In this document: positions 9,191 to 20,900 of the stretch, piece by piece | Position numbering within the stretch: position 1 is the stretch's first letter | How the letters are laid out: each line of letters opens with the position of its first letter | Assembly: GCA_003225315.1 (NCBI GenBank) | Contig: QHZD01000019.1 | Span: 324,311 to 388,310 of the forward strand | Direction of reading: 5' to 3' | DNA from: Acidobacteriota bacterium | GTDB lineage: Bacteria; Acidobacteriota; Terriglobia; Acidiferrales; UBA7541 | Length of the DNA stretch: 64,000 nucleotides | Position numbers and translations under genes: made by a program | The notes under the pieces: generated by a model | Seen by the model: the letters and a program-made list of their open reading frames with translations, nothing else | Databases searched by the model: none | What the model was told of the DNA's origin: nothing

Positions 9191-10348
9191 ATGTTTGCAA
9201 AACGAACCAATTGGAATTTGACGCCGAACCGGCTGAGCGAAGCGCTGGCGGCGCATCGCGCGGCGGGGAAACCATTGCTGGATTTGACGGTTTCGAATCC
9301 GACCGAATGCGGATTCGAATACGACAGCGGCGCGATTCTGGACGCTTTGCGCAATCCGGCGGCGCTCTCGTATGAACCGAATCCGAGGGGGCTGGAATGG
9401 GCGCGCAGGGCGGTTGCCGGCTACTACGCGGATCGTGGCGAGGCTGTTCCAGCCGACGATATTTTCCTCACGACCAGCACCAGCGAAGCGTATTCCTACA
9501 TATTTCGAACGCTGTGCGATCCGGGCGATGAGCTTCTGATTCCTTCGCCGAGTTATCCGCTGTTTGATTTTCTGGCGGAGATACAAGACGTCAACCTAGT
9601 GCGCTATCCACTCGTTTACGACGATGGCTGGCAGATCGATTTTCATGCGTTGGAGCAGGCCATCACGCCGCGCACTCGCGGAATCATCGTCGTAAACCCC
9701 AACAACCCGACGGGGCACTTTGCAAAACGCGCGGAAATCATGAAGCTGAATTCCATTTGTTCCGCGCGAGAGATGGCGATCATCGCCGATGAAGTGTTCC
9801 TTGATTTCGCGCTTGAGGGCGAACGGCCAGCGAGCTTCGCGGCGAATCGCGGCGCGCCGACATTTACGTTGAGCGGGCTATCAAAGATTTGTGGGCTGCC
9901 GCAGATGAAAGCCGCCTGGTTGATTGCCAGCGGGCCGCAAGAATGGAAACGCGAAGCGCTCGCGCGCCTGGAAGTCATTGCCGATACCTATCTCTCCGTG
10001 AACGCGCCGGTGCAACTGGCAATACCGAAATTTCTTGAACTGCGGCACGCTTTCCAAAAGCAAGTCATCGAACGCGTGCGCCGGAATCTTGGGGAGCTTG
10101 ACCGGCAGTTGGCCACGCAAAAGTCCGTCTCCCGGTTAAGGGTAGAAGGTGGCTGGTGCGCGGTGCTAAGAGTCCCTGTGACACGCTCAGACGAGGAACT
10201 GACGATCGAGCTTCTGACGACGCAAGGAGTTTCCGTGCATCCGGGCCACTTCTACGATTTTCCGTCCGATGGCCACGTGGTCCTCAGCCTCCTCACACCT
10301 AGCGAAGGATTCGCCGAGGGAACGAAGCGCCTGCTCGTGGCGGTCTGA
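9191..10348 (+). CDS. PLP-dependent aminotransferase class I/II
   Basis: PNNPTGHFAKRAEIMKLNSICSAREMAIIADEVFLDF; FTLSGLSKICGLPQMKAAWLI (PLP Lys region). Confidence 0.9.
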   Translation: MFAKRTNWNLTPNRLSEALAAHRAAGKPLLDLTVSNPTECGFEYDSGAILDALRNPAALSYEPNPRGLEWARRAVAGYYADRGEAVPADDIFLTTSTSEAYSYIFRTLCDPGDELLIPSPSYPLFDFLAEIQDVNLVRYPLVYDDGWQIDFHALEQAITPRTRGIIVVNPNNPTGHFAKRAEIMKLNSICSAREMAIIADEVFLDFALEGERPASFAANRGAPTFTLSGLSKICGLPQMKAAWLIASGPQEWKREALARLEVIADTYLSVNAPVQLAIPKFLELRHAFQKQVIERVRRNLGELDRQLATQKSVSRLRVEGGWCAVLRVPVTRSDEELTIELLTTQGVSVHPGHFYDFPSDGHVVLSLLTPSEGFAEGTKRLLVAV

Positions 10349-10731
10349 CTCGGCAACAGAAGTGAGTCCTCTTTGGTTCGCAGCTTCCCCCGCGTGAGAA
10401 GGCGGAATCAGATGGTACTAGAACTTATTTCCAAGATAAGCTTGGTTGAAGACTGTGAGGAACTGACCTGGCCGGGACTATCTCCTGAATTCCATAGGCT
10501 ATACATTTCATGGTATCGAACGAATATAAATTTCGAATAAAGAGAGGACACGAAAGTGCATAAGTTACAGATAAACCAAGCATTAGCCGTGCATATCCTT
10601 ATGTCAAGAGTCGAGTATATTTGGAATTTAGATTGCACTTATACGGCTATCTTCAGTTGCAACATTAGTGTGCAAAGTGTCCGTTTTGACAAAGTTTTTG
10701 TGAGTTTTTCTGTGAATTTAGGGAGGATTAA

Positions 10732-13700
10732 GTGAATAAGGGATATCGCAGATTTTGGACATTGCTTGGCCTCACCGTTCTTGCGCTGGGGACGATCCTA
10801 CCGACGCAGCTACGCGCTCAAGCCATCAGTGGCGATGTTGTTGGGACCGTTCTCGACAAGACGGGCGGGGCCGTGCCGGGCGCGGCGGTCGAAGCAGTGA
10901 GCACGACAACGGGCGTAAAATACACGACGAAAGCGAATGACAACGGGGAGTACCGGTTCACGAACCTGCCGGTAGGCACTTATAACCTTTCGGCCTCGGC
11001 GGCCAATTTTGGGACCACGACGATTCACGATTTCAAGGTGGACTTGAACAGGACAGTCACGCAGAACATTACGCTGGAAATCAAGGGTGCGATAACCTCC
11101 ATTGAGGTCTCCGGCGAAGCGCCGGCTCTGGACGCAACCACACCAACGATTTCGACCACGTTCGAACTGAAGCAGCTGGAGCTGCCGAGCACCAACGCCA
11201 ACGGCGGAAGCGGAGTCCTTAATCTTTCGCTGTTGACGGCGGGTGTAGCGAACGCAGGAGCGCTCGGTGCGGGATCCGGCCCGGCCATTGGCGGGCAGCG
11301 TCCGCGCAACAATAACTTCACGGTTGAAGGTATCGATAACAACAGCAAGGGTGTGACGGGACCTCTCGTTCCAGTGCCATCCGATTCCATCGCGGAATTC
11401 ACAGTGTTGCAGAATGAGTACTCGCCGGAATTTGGCCACTCGAACGGCGGGCAGTTCAACTACGTTCTGAAGAGCGGAACGAACCAGTTCCACGGGCTGG
11501 CGTACGAGTACTTTCAGAACCGCGATCTGAACGCCATCGACGCGATTGTGGCACGCAACACACTGCCAGGTGATACTCCGAAGAATCCGCGTTTCGATAA
11601 CAACCGCTTCGGCGGCAATATCGGCGGCCCGATCCTGAAGAACAAGCTCTTCTTCTTCGGCAGCGCGCAGTATAACCCGGTCGGGCAAGCCACTTTGCCG
11701 GGTTCTGTGGTGTGCACACCCACGGCCGCCGGCTATACGACGATCGGCGGTATAACAGGACTTTCGCAGAATAACTTAACGCAGTTTAAAACGTATGCCA
11801 CGCCCGCAGCTGCAGCCGGCAATTGCCCGTCTGTGCCTGATTTTGACCCGGCGGGGAATGCCAATACTCAAAAACAAGTTGCTAAGGGGTTTCTGCCCTC
11901 GCCAGCATGTCCGCAACTTAATTGCGTCTACATAACTAATTCCGCAGCCGCGCTGGGATTTACTGGCGTGGACGTAGGTGTCTTGCCGGTGGTCGCCCCC
12001 AACTACATCAATAATTTGACTTGGCTGGGCAAGCTTGATTACGACATTTCAGCGTCGGATCAGCTTCGTGGCGCCATTATTTTTAATGACACCAAATTTA
12101 TCGACAACGCGGCTACTTTGCCGGTCTTTTACCAGCTCGTTCCGGGGAACATCAACCGGCTGGTCACCGTCAACGAGTATCATACGTTTACGCCTTCGGT
12201 GAGCAACGAATTGCGGTTCGGCTTTAACCGCTCGTACCTTAACTTCACGACAGGCAACTTCACGTTTCCTGGTTTGGACGCTTTTCCGAACCTGAGTTAT
12301 GACGAACTCGGCCTAAACATAGGGCCAGATCCGAACGCGCCGCAGTATTCGTACCAGAACCTTTACACGCTGGGTGATAACCTGACGTGGGCGAAGGGCC
12401 GCCACACGCTGAAGTTTGGCGTCGAGGGCCGCAAGTACATCTCGCCGCAATTCTTCACACAGCGCGCCCGTGGAGATTATGAATGGGCGACACTCGATGG
12501 TTATCTGCATGACATTACCCCTGAAACGTTTGCCGAGCGCAGCTCCGGGACTACCGTGTACTACGGCGACCAGTCCGCCATTTATTGGTACGCGAATGAC
12601 AGCTGGCACATCCGCTCGAACCTCACGATTAACCTAGGCGTCCGCTACGAATACACGACGATTCAGTCGGGAGAGCGAGCGCAAAAGCTGAATATTGCTG
12701 CCAGCGTACCGGGCCTTATCAGCTTCGAGGAACCAAGAGCTCCCAAAAACAATTGGGGCCCACGCATTGGCATCGCGTATTCGCCCGGCTCCAGCGGAAA
12801 TACTTCCGTCCGCGCCGGCTTTGCCATCGGCTATGACGTGCTATACGACAACATAGGATCGCTATCCCTGCCTCCACAGCAGAGCGGCACCGCCGACTGC
12901 CCGGGTAACCCGAGCTGCCCCCCCAGCAATGCTTTCCTTGCGAATGGCGGGATTCCCTCGACCACTCCGGTATTCTCCACCATCGCGGAACAGCGCGCCG
13001 CAACGGCCAGTCAAATCCGTGTGGATCAAATTGATCCGCAGTCCATTACCTGGACTCTCGGAGTGCAGCACTCTTTCCCGAAGAACTTCACAGCGGAAGT
13101 TCGCTATGTGGGGACGAGTGGCGTCCACTTGGACGGTCAGAAGCGCCTCAACGCGGCTACCTTGATTAACGACACGGTTTTTCTGCCGACGTACATCACA
13201 GCGCCAAGCCAGGCAACATTGGATGCGCTGCCGTACACCCGTGCGGGAATTGCCAGTGGCGCCTATTCAACCCCCGCCAACGGTTTACCCATCGGTGGAG
13301 ATACGCTTGTTCCGGCCTATGACAATGCCGGATTCAATGGGTCGTACATAGTTTCTTTCCAGCCGAACGGTCACTCGACCTATCACGGACTGGCAACGCA
13401 GGTCACAAAGCGCATGTCAAATGGCCTGCAGTTCACCGCGGCGCATACATGGAGCCGCACCATTGACGACTCCACGGCAGACTTTTTCTCCACGATTCTG
13501 ACGCCGCGCCGCCCGCAGGACTTCCAGAACCTGGCGGCGGATCGTGCCAACTCGGCGCTGGACCACCGGCACCGGTTTACACTTGCGTTGATCTATGACC
13601 TGCCGTTTTTCAAACACGGAAACTGGATGGAGAAGAATCTAATTGGGAACTGGCAATTCTCACCCATCTATACCTACCAGACGGCGCAGTGGATGACGGT

Positions 13701-14181
13701 CCAGTCCGCCACCGATGCCAATGGGAACGGAGACAGCGCGGGTGATCGAGCAATCTTCAACCCAGCAGGCGCGCCCGGCACAGGCACAGGCGTGACCGCG
13801 TTAACCAATTCCGCCGGAGCCGTCGTAGCATATAGGGCGATTAATCCCAATGCGCAGTACATTCGTCTTGGGCTTTTCGCCAAGTCAAACGTTGCCCGGA
13901 ACACGCTCAAAGGGCAAGCCATCAATGACTGGGACTTCTCGGTCTCCAAGAAGTTCAACTTTACCGAAAGCCTTGGACTACAATTCAGCGCGTCGGCGTA
14001 CAACCTATTCAACCACGCGCAATTCAATCCAGGGTTCTTGAACGATGTAGCGTCCATCGGCTTCACGAACGGAAACGTGCGCACGTTCCTAAATCCGGCC
14101 GGGGGGACCTTTAACGACATTCAGAGCGTATTCCCGAGCAATGCCCGAACCATGCAGCTCGGAGTAAGATTTACGTTCTAA
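10732..14181 (+). CDS. TonB-dependent receptor with N-terminal carboxypeptidase-regulatory-like domain (Oar-like)
   Basis: GTVLDKTGGAVPGAAVEAVSTTTGVKYTTKANDNGEYRFTNLPVGTYNL, plug NNFTVEGIDNNSKGV, terminal aromatic MQLGVRFTF; signal peptide. Confidence 0.93.
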   Translation: MNKGYRRFWTLLGLTVLALGTILPTQLRAQAISGDVVGTVLDKTGGAVPGAAVEAVSTTTGVKYTTKANDNGEYRFTNLPVGTYNLSASAANFGTTTIHDFKVDLNRTVTQNITLEIKGAITSIEVSGEAPALDATTPTISTTFELKQLELPSTNANGGSGVLNLSLLTAGVANAGALGAGSGPAIGGQRPRNNNFTVEGIDNNSKGVTGPLVPVPSDSIAEFTVLQNEYSPEFGHSNGGQFNYVLKSGTNQFHGLAYEYFQNRDLNAIDAIVARNTLPGDTPKNPRFDNNRFGGNIGGPILKNKLFFFGSAQYNPVGQATLPGSVVCTPTAAGYTTIGGITGLSQNNLTQFKTYATPAAAAGNCPSVPDFDPAGNANTQKQVAKGFLPSPACPQLNCVYITNSAAALGFTGVDVGVLPVVAPNYINNLTWLGKLDYDISASDQLRGAIIFNDTKFIDNAATLPVFYQLVPGNINRLVTVNEYHTFTPSVSNELRFGFNRSYLNFTTGNFTFPGLDAFPNLSYDELGLNIGPDPNAPQYSYQNLYTLGDNLTWAKGRHTLKFGVEGRKYISPQFFTQRARGDYEWATLDGYLHDITPETFAERSSGTTVYYGDQSAIYWYANDSWHIRSNLTINLGVRYEYTTIQSGERAQKLNIAASVPGLISFEEPRAPKNNWGPRIGIAYSPGSSGNTSVRAGFAIGYDVLYDNIGSLSLPPQQSGTADCPGNPSCPPSNAFLANGGIPSTTPVFSTIAEQRAATASQIRVDQIDPQSITWTLGVQHSFPKNFTAEVRYVGTSGVHLDGQKRLNAATLINDTVFLPTYITAPSQATLDALPYTRAGIASGAYSTPANGLPIGGDTLVPAYDNAGFNGSYIVSFQPNGHSTYHGLATQVTKRMSNGLQFTAAHTWSRTIDDSTADFFSTILTPRRPQDFQNLAADRANSALDHRHRFTLALIYDLPFFKHGNWMEKNLIGNWQFSPIYTYQTAQWMTVQSATDANGNGDSAGDRAIFNPAGAPGTGTGVTALTNSAGAVVAYRAINPNAQYIRLGLFAKSNVARNTLKGQAINDWDFSVSKKFNFTESLGLQFSASAYNLFNHAQFNPGFLNDVASIGFTNGNVRTFLNPAGGTFNDIQSVFPSNARTMQLGVRFTF

Positions 14182-14223
14182 ACCAGGTTAACGGTACCGC
14201 TTGCTTGAGCAGGCGGGAATTCT

Positions 14224-14257
14224 GGAAGGGCGTCCCGGTAAGCCGGGACGCCCTTCC
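14224..14257. terminator. Strong hairpin after TonB receptor (terminator- or REP-like)
   Basis: GGAAGGGCGTCCCGG-TAAG-CCGGGACGCCCTTCC: 15-bp perfect stem, 4-nt loop; weak T tract. Confidence 0.55.
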
Positions 14258-14410
14258 ACTTTCTGGGGATCTCACTTGAACTATTTCGACAACCTCACTT
14301 CTGAAGAGTGGTCAGGAGTCGTTTCTGAAATTTACGGGCTCCCTGAACAATATTTGCGCGAGACATTGGCTGTCCACAATAGTGAAAGCGCTGAATGCTA
14401 AGGATACGGG

Positions 14411-14668
14411 CTAGCGCAAGCGACCGGGGGGATCAGCAGGGGAGGGCATGGCGGCAGACTTGCGGCTCCCTGGGGTGTTTGCGGAGACTTTCGCCGGGGC
14501 TGGAAGCGGGATGCCCACGCCGGCGTTTAGGTCAATGTGGTCTTTTCCGCAAGCAGGGCAGTAGCCCTTGCCGGTATCTTCATCGCGCAGGCTGGCAAGT
14601 TCGTAGCATCCGCAGATACAATCGCAATAGCCTGTTTCGGAAGCGGTCTTGATGGGGATCAGTGCCAT
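14411..14668 (-). CDS. Small Cys-rich (zinc-ribbon-like) protein
   Basis: CDCICGCYELASLRDEDTGKGYCPACGK; 85 aa. Confidence 0.4.
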   Translation of the reverse strand: MALIPIKTASETGYCDCICGCYELASLRDEDTGKGYCPACGKDHIDLNAGVGIPLPAPAKVSANTPGSRKSAAMPSPADPPGRLR

Positions 14669-14843
14669 TGCAAGGGAATACTACGCATTCTCGCGATACC
14701 TTGCAAGCGAGGCATGAGGACGCCAAGGCATTCAAAGTGGTAGGCAACATCGGCAAGCGCTACACTAGGAGCCCGAGAGAGAGTGAGGGGCAACCGTGCT
14801 GAGCGTTCTTTTCCCACGTCCAGCTTTTCAAAAGTGGCCAGCC

Positions 14844-16754
14844 ATGTCTTCGAGAACAAAAATCCAATGGTTTACTTACGCCCTGCTCGCTGTGTCTTCT
14901 TTTTCTGTGTCCTGTCCGGCACCTGCAATGGCGCAAGATGACCCAACCCGGCCGGGAGACCCCAATTTCCTCGCTTCCGCGTTCGCTGCGGCGTTTACCG
15001 GCCCGGCTGCAAATGTTTACGTGAGTGTGCGCGAATCAACTGGCCTGCCAGTGAACACGGCTGCTCTAGTAAGGCTTTCGTGCCCACTGTCCGGCGTGGA
15101 TGCCCGCGGAGCCACACAAGGCACAAACGCCCAATTCCAATTCAAGAACGTCCCTGTGGGAGATTGCAATATAGAAGTCAGCGCCCCTGGCTACAAAACG
15201 GCCAAAGATCGCACCGAAGTCACTCAATCGGTGACCTCGCGCAATCAGTACGTGTTCATCTATATGCACCCGGAGTCGGAGAGCGCGGAGGCAGCCACGC
15301 GGCCTCCCGTCGTTCCGCTCGGCCTTATTAAAGAGATGGACAAGGCCATGGAGGCCATGCAAAAGAAGCGCGATGCGGACGCGCGCAAGCACTTGGACAA
15401 GGCCGCCAAGATAGCTCCGACAAACCCCGACGTCGCATACCTGCAAGGCATGCTGGAATTGGACAACCACAACTTGCCCGTCGCCGAACAATTTTTCCAG
15501 AAGGCAGCGGGTGCTTCGCGAGCGCAAGAGCGCGCCTTGCTCGGACTGGGCTACGTTCAACTGCAACTGAATCAGGCTGCGGCAGCGGCGCAAACGCTTG
15601 AGAAAGCTCTGCAACTGAATTCCTCCTCGGAGCGCGGGCATTTGCTGCTGGCCAATGCGTACGCGCAATTGCGGGAGTATCCCAAGGCGCAGGAACATGC
15701 ACAGCGCGCGGCTGCTTTCCATTCTGAAGATTCGGCTTCTGCGAAAACGTTGCTAGGCCAAATCCTGGCGGTGCAGGGGAATCGAGAAGGCGCCAAGCTG
15801 GAATTGGAAGGAGTGCTGCGCGAGTATCCAAAATCACCTTCGGCTGCGGTGGCTAAGGATATTCTCGCCAGCCTGACAAAGGCGACACCTGAGGGCGCAG
15901 CGGCGCCGCTCGGAAGCATGAACGCGGCTCTCCTGCCCACTGTTTCTGCCGTTTCCGTCACGGCATGGGCGCCGCCCAACGTGGACAGTGCGGTGCCTGG
16001 AGTGGCTCCGGACGTTTCCTGCTCCGCGGATGACATTGTCGAACACACAAGTAAGACCACAGACAGGCAACTTGAAAACCTGGAAAAGTTCCTGGCTACC
16101 GAGCACATTCAGCATGAAGAGGTCAATGGCCGCGGGGAAGTCTCGCAAATCCGCGACAAGAGTTTTTCTTACATGGTTTTCATCGAGCATGCTAAAGACG
16201 GCCTGGTATTCCTCGATGAGAAACGCGATGGAGGCACAGGCACCGATTCATTTCCAACTTCCTTGGCCACCGTCGGGCTAGTAAGTCTCGGCGTGGATGT
16301 TTTTCATCCCGGCTTCGCCAAAGCGCTGAACTTCAAGTGCGAGGGCCTCGGCCAGTGGCGCGGCAAGGCCGCGTGGATACTCCGCTTCGAGCAAAAGGCC
16401 GGTGTGAAGTCTTTCCTTCGGCTTTGGGAGACGAAAACCAAGACGGTCGAGATTCCGCTCAAGGGCCGGGTGTGGGTAGCGGCCAGCAGTTACAACGTCT
16501 TGCACGTGGAATCCGACCTGCGCGAGCCCATGAAGGATTTGGGCCTGATGCGTGATCACCTGGCGATCGATTACGGGCAGGTGAATTTCCAGAATGGAAA
16601 AACCGAACTCTGGCTGCCCTGGTATGCCGACATGTACCTTGAACTGCACGGCAAGCGCTATCATCACAGCCATACGCTGAGCAACTTCAGCCTTTTCGCC
16701 GTCGACACGAGCGACAAGATTAGTCTTCCAAAGGATGCTCCTCCTCCAGACTAG
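14844..16754 (+). CDS. TPR-repeat secreted protein with carboxypeptidase-regulatory-like N-terminus
   Basis: Signal peptide from MSSRTKIQWFTYALLAV; TPR-type repeats (RKHLDKAAKIAPTNPDVAYLQGMLELDN..., AAQTLEKALQLNSSSERGHLLLANAYAQL). Confidence 0.8.
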   Translation: MSSRTKIQWFTYALLAVSSFSVSCPAPAMAQDDPTRPGDPNFLASAFAAAFTGPAANVYVSVRESTGLPVNTAALVRLSCPLSGVDARGATQGTNAQFQFKNVPVGDCNIEVSAPGYKTAKDRTEVTQSVTSRNQYVFIYMHPESESAEAATRPPVVPLGLIKEMDKAMEAMQKKRDADARKHLDKAAKIAPTNPDVAYLQGMLELDNHNLPVAEQFFQKAAGASRAQERALLGLGYVQLQLNQAAAAAQTLEKALQLNSSSERGHLLLANAYAQLREYPKAQEHAQRAAAFHSEDSASAKTLLGQILAVQGNREGAKLELEGVLREYPKSPSAAVAKDILASLTKATPEGAAAPLGSMNAALLPTVSAVSVTAWAPPNVDSAVPGVAPDVSCSADDIVEHTSKTTDRQLENLEKFLATEHIQHEEVNGRGEVSQIRDKSFSYMVFIEHAKDGLVFLDEKRDGGTGTDSFPTSLATVGLVSLGVDVFHPGFAKALNFKCEGLGQWRGKAAWILRFEQKAGVKSFLRLWETKTKTVEIPLKGRVWVAASSYNVLHVESDLREPMKDLGLMRDHLAIDYGQVNFQNGKTELWLPWYADMYLELHGKRYHHSHTLSNFSLFAVDTSDKISLPKDAPPPD

Positions 16755-16821
16755 AATCCGAAGCAACTTTCGCTTTAGGTGAATGCCGTAGATTCGACGC
16801 GAGTTGGGATCGCTAGTATGT

Positions 16822-17901
16822 CTAGAGGTTCTTCAGATGCGCGAGACGGAAGGGCGAGCCGAGGTGTTCGCGCAGGTCCAGCCAGTGCTGTTCCGGAATG
16901 GTCATGAACACGTCGACGACCGCGGGGTCAAACTGGCTGCCGGAGCAGCGCTTAATCTCTTCGCGGGCGTGGGACATCGGCAAGGCCCGGCGATAGGGAC
17001 GGTCGCTGATCATGGCATCGAGCGAATCCGCGATGGTAAAGATTCGCGCTCCCAGAGGAATTTGTTCTCCCTTTAGCCCGCGAGGGTAACCCGAGCCGTC
17101 AAAAAATTCCTGGTGTGCGAGCACAATCTCCGCCGCATCGCGCAAAAACGGAATGCGAATCAGCATGTTGTAGCCGATTTCGCAATGCTCGCGCATTTTC
17201 TTTTTTTCGGCGTCGTCCAGCGGACCAGGCTTGCGAAGAATACTGTCTGGAATAGCCATCTTGCCGATATCATGAAGGAAAGCAGCGCGCGCCAGGATGG
17301 GCAAATACGGGTCCGGCACGGGCATGGACCTGGCGATGGATATACAAAACGCGGTGACCCGCTGGCAATGCCCTTCAGTTTCAGCGTCCTTTAAGTCGAG
17401 CGCGCTTCCGAGGGCTTCGAGGGTGTCGTCGTAGGACTGCTCGAGCTCCACGTGCTTGGCGGTGAGCTGTGCCGTGCGCTCCTCGACAAGCTGCTCCAAA
17501 TTACGCTGATAATTGCGGTTTTCGATGATTAGCCGGCGATGTTGGAGGGCCCGTCCAACGCCGAGGAAAAGCTGATCTTTTTCAAATGGCTTGAGGATGT
17601 AGTCGTAGGCTCCGCGGCGAATGGCTTCCAGGGCTGTGGAAATGTCGTGGATGGCCGTGACCATGATCACCGGCACTTCCGGGTCGTACTGCCGCATCCA
17701 TTCCAGCAGCCGGATTCCGTCCATCTCCGGCATGATCATGTCGCTCAAAACCAGGTCGGGCGTTACCTTCTTAACTTGGTCCTGCGCAACGCGGCCGTTC
17801 TGCACTGCTGTGCAGCGATAGCCCTTGGACTCGAGCATGGTCGAGACGACCTCTCGAATCGCCTCCTCATCGTCCACGACGAGTATGTTTTCCATCTCCA
17901 C
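16822..17901 (-). CDS. Response regulator with HD-GYP domain (putative c-di-GMP phosphodiesterase)
   Basis: Receiver DLVLSDMIMPEMDGIRLLEWMR; HDIGKMAIPDSIL; HQEFFDGSGYPRGLKGEQIPLGARIFTIADSLDAM. Confidence 0.92.
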   Translation of the reverse strand: MEMENILVVDDEEAIREVVSTMLESKGYRCTAVQNGRVAQDQVKKVTPDLVLSDMIMPEMDGIRLLEWMRQYDPEVPVIMVTAIHDISTALEAIRRGAYDYILKPFEKDQLFLGVGRALQHRRLIIENRNYQRNLEQLVEERTAQLTAKHVELEQSYDDTLEALGSALDLKDAETEGHCQRVTAFCISIARSMPVPDPYLPILARAAFLHDIGKMAIPDSILRKPGPLDDAEKKKMREHCEIGYNMLIRIPFLRDAAEIVLAHQEFFDGSGYPRGLKGEQIPLGARIFTIADSLDAMISDRPYRRALPMSHAREEIKRCSGSQFDPAVVDVFMTIPEQHWLDLREHLGSPFRLAHLKNL

Positions 17902-17977
17902 GTTGGTGTGCTCCCCGTAGGCATTATATGTGACGGCACAGACAAACGGGGACCTGCTTGCCTAGTAAGAAAATAGC

Positions 17978-20900
17978 GTGTTAGCGTCACTAGAGGATCA
18001 CTCCTCAGAGCTTCTCGCCGTCCACAGCAAGCTTCGCGGCAGCACCATCACCGCAGCGACGGCATTACCGGCCGGGAGGCGGGTCACGGTGTTGGCGAAT
18101 CAAGGCTTGCTTGGGATCGCGTTCTTCGAAGCCACTGCCTCGATCATCCTGCTGGTTCTGTTTCTTCTTTTCCGCCGCGATAACCATTCGAGCTATTTTC
18201 GTTTTTGGCTTGGCGGGTGGTGGTGCTTCACGTTCTCGTCCTTTTGCGAACTGGCGCTGCTGATTCGCCAGCTTCCAGGGCTAAATCTTGCAAGCATCCT
18301 GGGGAAAGCTGCCGCCCTGATTCTCTTCCTGATCTCCGTGGTGCATTGCTCGGTAGGTTCAGAGCGGCGATTCTTGTCTGCCGTTCCGCTGTTCGGTTTG
18401 ATCCTGGCGGCTATCTACTACATCGAACGCCGAGGGCCCCGGCAGGTTGCGTCTCTCCACTGGGAAACGTCCATTTTCGAGACGGTCATTTGCCTGCTCG
18501 CCGGTTGGGTGATGTGGAGATCGCAGATGGCGCGCCGCAGTCACGGGGCCCAACTCCTAGCAGGAATATTCCTGTTGAGCGGCCTGCATGGCCTGGACCG
18601 GCCGCTTTGGCCGGCTAACCCGCTCTTTCTGTTGCGCGTGGCCTTCGACCATTTTCTGGGAGTGGCCGTGGGCATCGCCATGGTCGTAGTTGTCCTGGAG
18701 AGCGCGCGCACCAGAAGCGAAGAACTCAATGATAAAATGCGCCGGCTCACGCTCTTGACAGCCGCAAGCACGCAAACTCTTTCGATCCAGGAAGTGATTA
18801 ACCAGGTGCTGTCGCATCTCGTGAAGAGCCTTGGCGCCACACACGGCATTGTTCGCCTGAAAGAAGGCGAAGGAAACTCGGCGCAGCTTGTGGCGCGGGC
18901 ATCGGTGGGATTCGACCAGTCGTACCTGACTCGCTACGCCAAACTTTCACCCACGCAGCCCTGGGCGCAGCATGTGTTGAAAGAGGAGTGCCAATTCCTG
19001 GAGTCCTGCGAAGAGTGGGATCCCGCCGCTTTGAAGAGGGTGGAAGAGGCTGGATTGAAAACGCTCGTCACTCTGCCTCTCCCCGGCAAGAAGGAGCCCT
19101 TGGGAGTCATCGCCGTTGGTTCGACCCGCCAGGGACGTTTTCAGGCGGACGAGCTATCGTATCTCGTCAACATCGCGAATCTGCTCGGACTGACGCTTCA
19201 GAACGTTAACTTGTTTGAACAAGTCACTGCCGTACAACGTCAGTGGGAATATACTTTTGATTCTATCGGCGACCCGATATTGGTCCACGACCGCGCCGGG
19301 CGCATTCTGCGCAGCAACCATCGACTGAGCCAACTCTTGGGACGTCAAGGGAGCGCGCTTGTCGGCCGCAGCGTCACAGAGCTTCTTCCCGTTCAAAACG
19401 CCGGCTATAAGAGTTGCCCATACTGTGAAGGAATCGCCGGGGAAGGCGACGACCCCGACCCCTGGCTGCCCGGTTATTTCCTGGCCTCTAACTCCACGTT
19501 TGCCGATCCGAGCGGACTACAACTCGGAACTGTTCACGTTTTGAAGGACATCACTGATCGCAAGCGTGCGGAGGAAAAATACCGTTCGCTGGTATCCAGC
19601 GTTCAGGAAGGTGTCTTTATCTCCACGCCGCAGGGCCGCTTCCTGGATTTCAACGATGCGCTTCTTCGAATGACTGGATTTGAAAGCCGCGAGGAACTGT
19701 TGGCGCTGGACATTCCCACAACTTTTTACGCCAACAGCTCCGACCGCGAGAGGCTCAAGAAGCTCTTGGATCAGCACGGCAGCGTCGCCGATTTCGAATT
19801 CGAAATGCGCCGCAAGGACGGCGAAATACGCATAATGCAGGAATCTTCCATTGCCGTCAGAGATGCCGACGGGAACGTCACCGCTTATCAGGGGTTCTTG
19901 CTCGACATTACGGAGCGAAAGCGAGCTGAATCCGAAATTCGCCGCCGCAATCGCGAGCTCATGGTGCTAAATTCCATCGCTAAGACGCTGACGGAATCAC
20001 TGGACCTGACCGATTCGCTGCACCGCACGCTTGGCCAAATGGCAGAACTTTTTAACCTGGATGCCACTTCGCTCTATTTGTTTGAGGAAGACGGCACGCA
20101 ATTGCGGCGCGTCGCGGCGGTCGGCCATCGCTCGGAATTTTCCAGGCGCTTTCCTCCGGTCTCGGTGAGGACGGAGCTGATGCAGCACATCAAGGCTGTC
20201 CACGCGACGTTTCTGTCGGCACGAGGCTTGCCCCTGCCTCAGGTTTTCCGCGACGCGCAGGCAAGAGAAGAGATTGTTGACGCCTATATTGTGGTTCTGT
20301 GGTCCAAGGACCGCGTGATCGGCGGTCTGGTCGTGGGTAGCCGCACGCCTCGAGAATTCGCTCCGGCCGATGTGAACCTGCTCATTGCCGTCGGCAGCCA
20401 GATTTCCAGCGCCATCGAGCGCTCGATTCTCTATGAGGAAACTCGCCAGGCCTACGAGAATCTTCGCCGCACCCAGGAACAATTACTCCACAGCGAGAAG
20501 TTGGCGGCTGTCGGCCAGTTGATCTCCGGCGTCGCGCACGAATTGAACAACCCCCTCACAGCCATCCTCGGCTACAGCCAGTTGCTGACATCCAGTGAGC
20601 AGATGGGCCAGCAGGGAATCGAGTATTCCGATAAACTCTACAAGCAGGCGCAGCGCACCCATCGCATCGTGCAGAACCTTCTTAGTTTCGCCCGCCAGCA
20701 TAAGCCCGAGCGCATGCAAGTGCAGATTAACCAGGCCCTCGAAGAGACGCTGGCCTTGCGCGACTATGACTTGCGCATGCACAACATCCGCGTCCACTTG
20801 AATCTCGCTGAGAGTCTTCCCATGACGTTTGCTGATCCGCACCAGCTCCAACAGGTTTTCCTCAACATGGTGAACAACGCGGTTGACGCCATCCTGGAAC

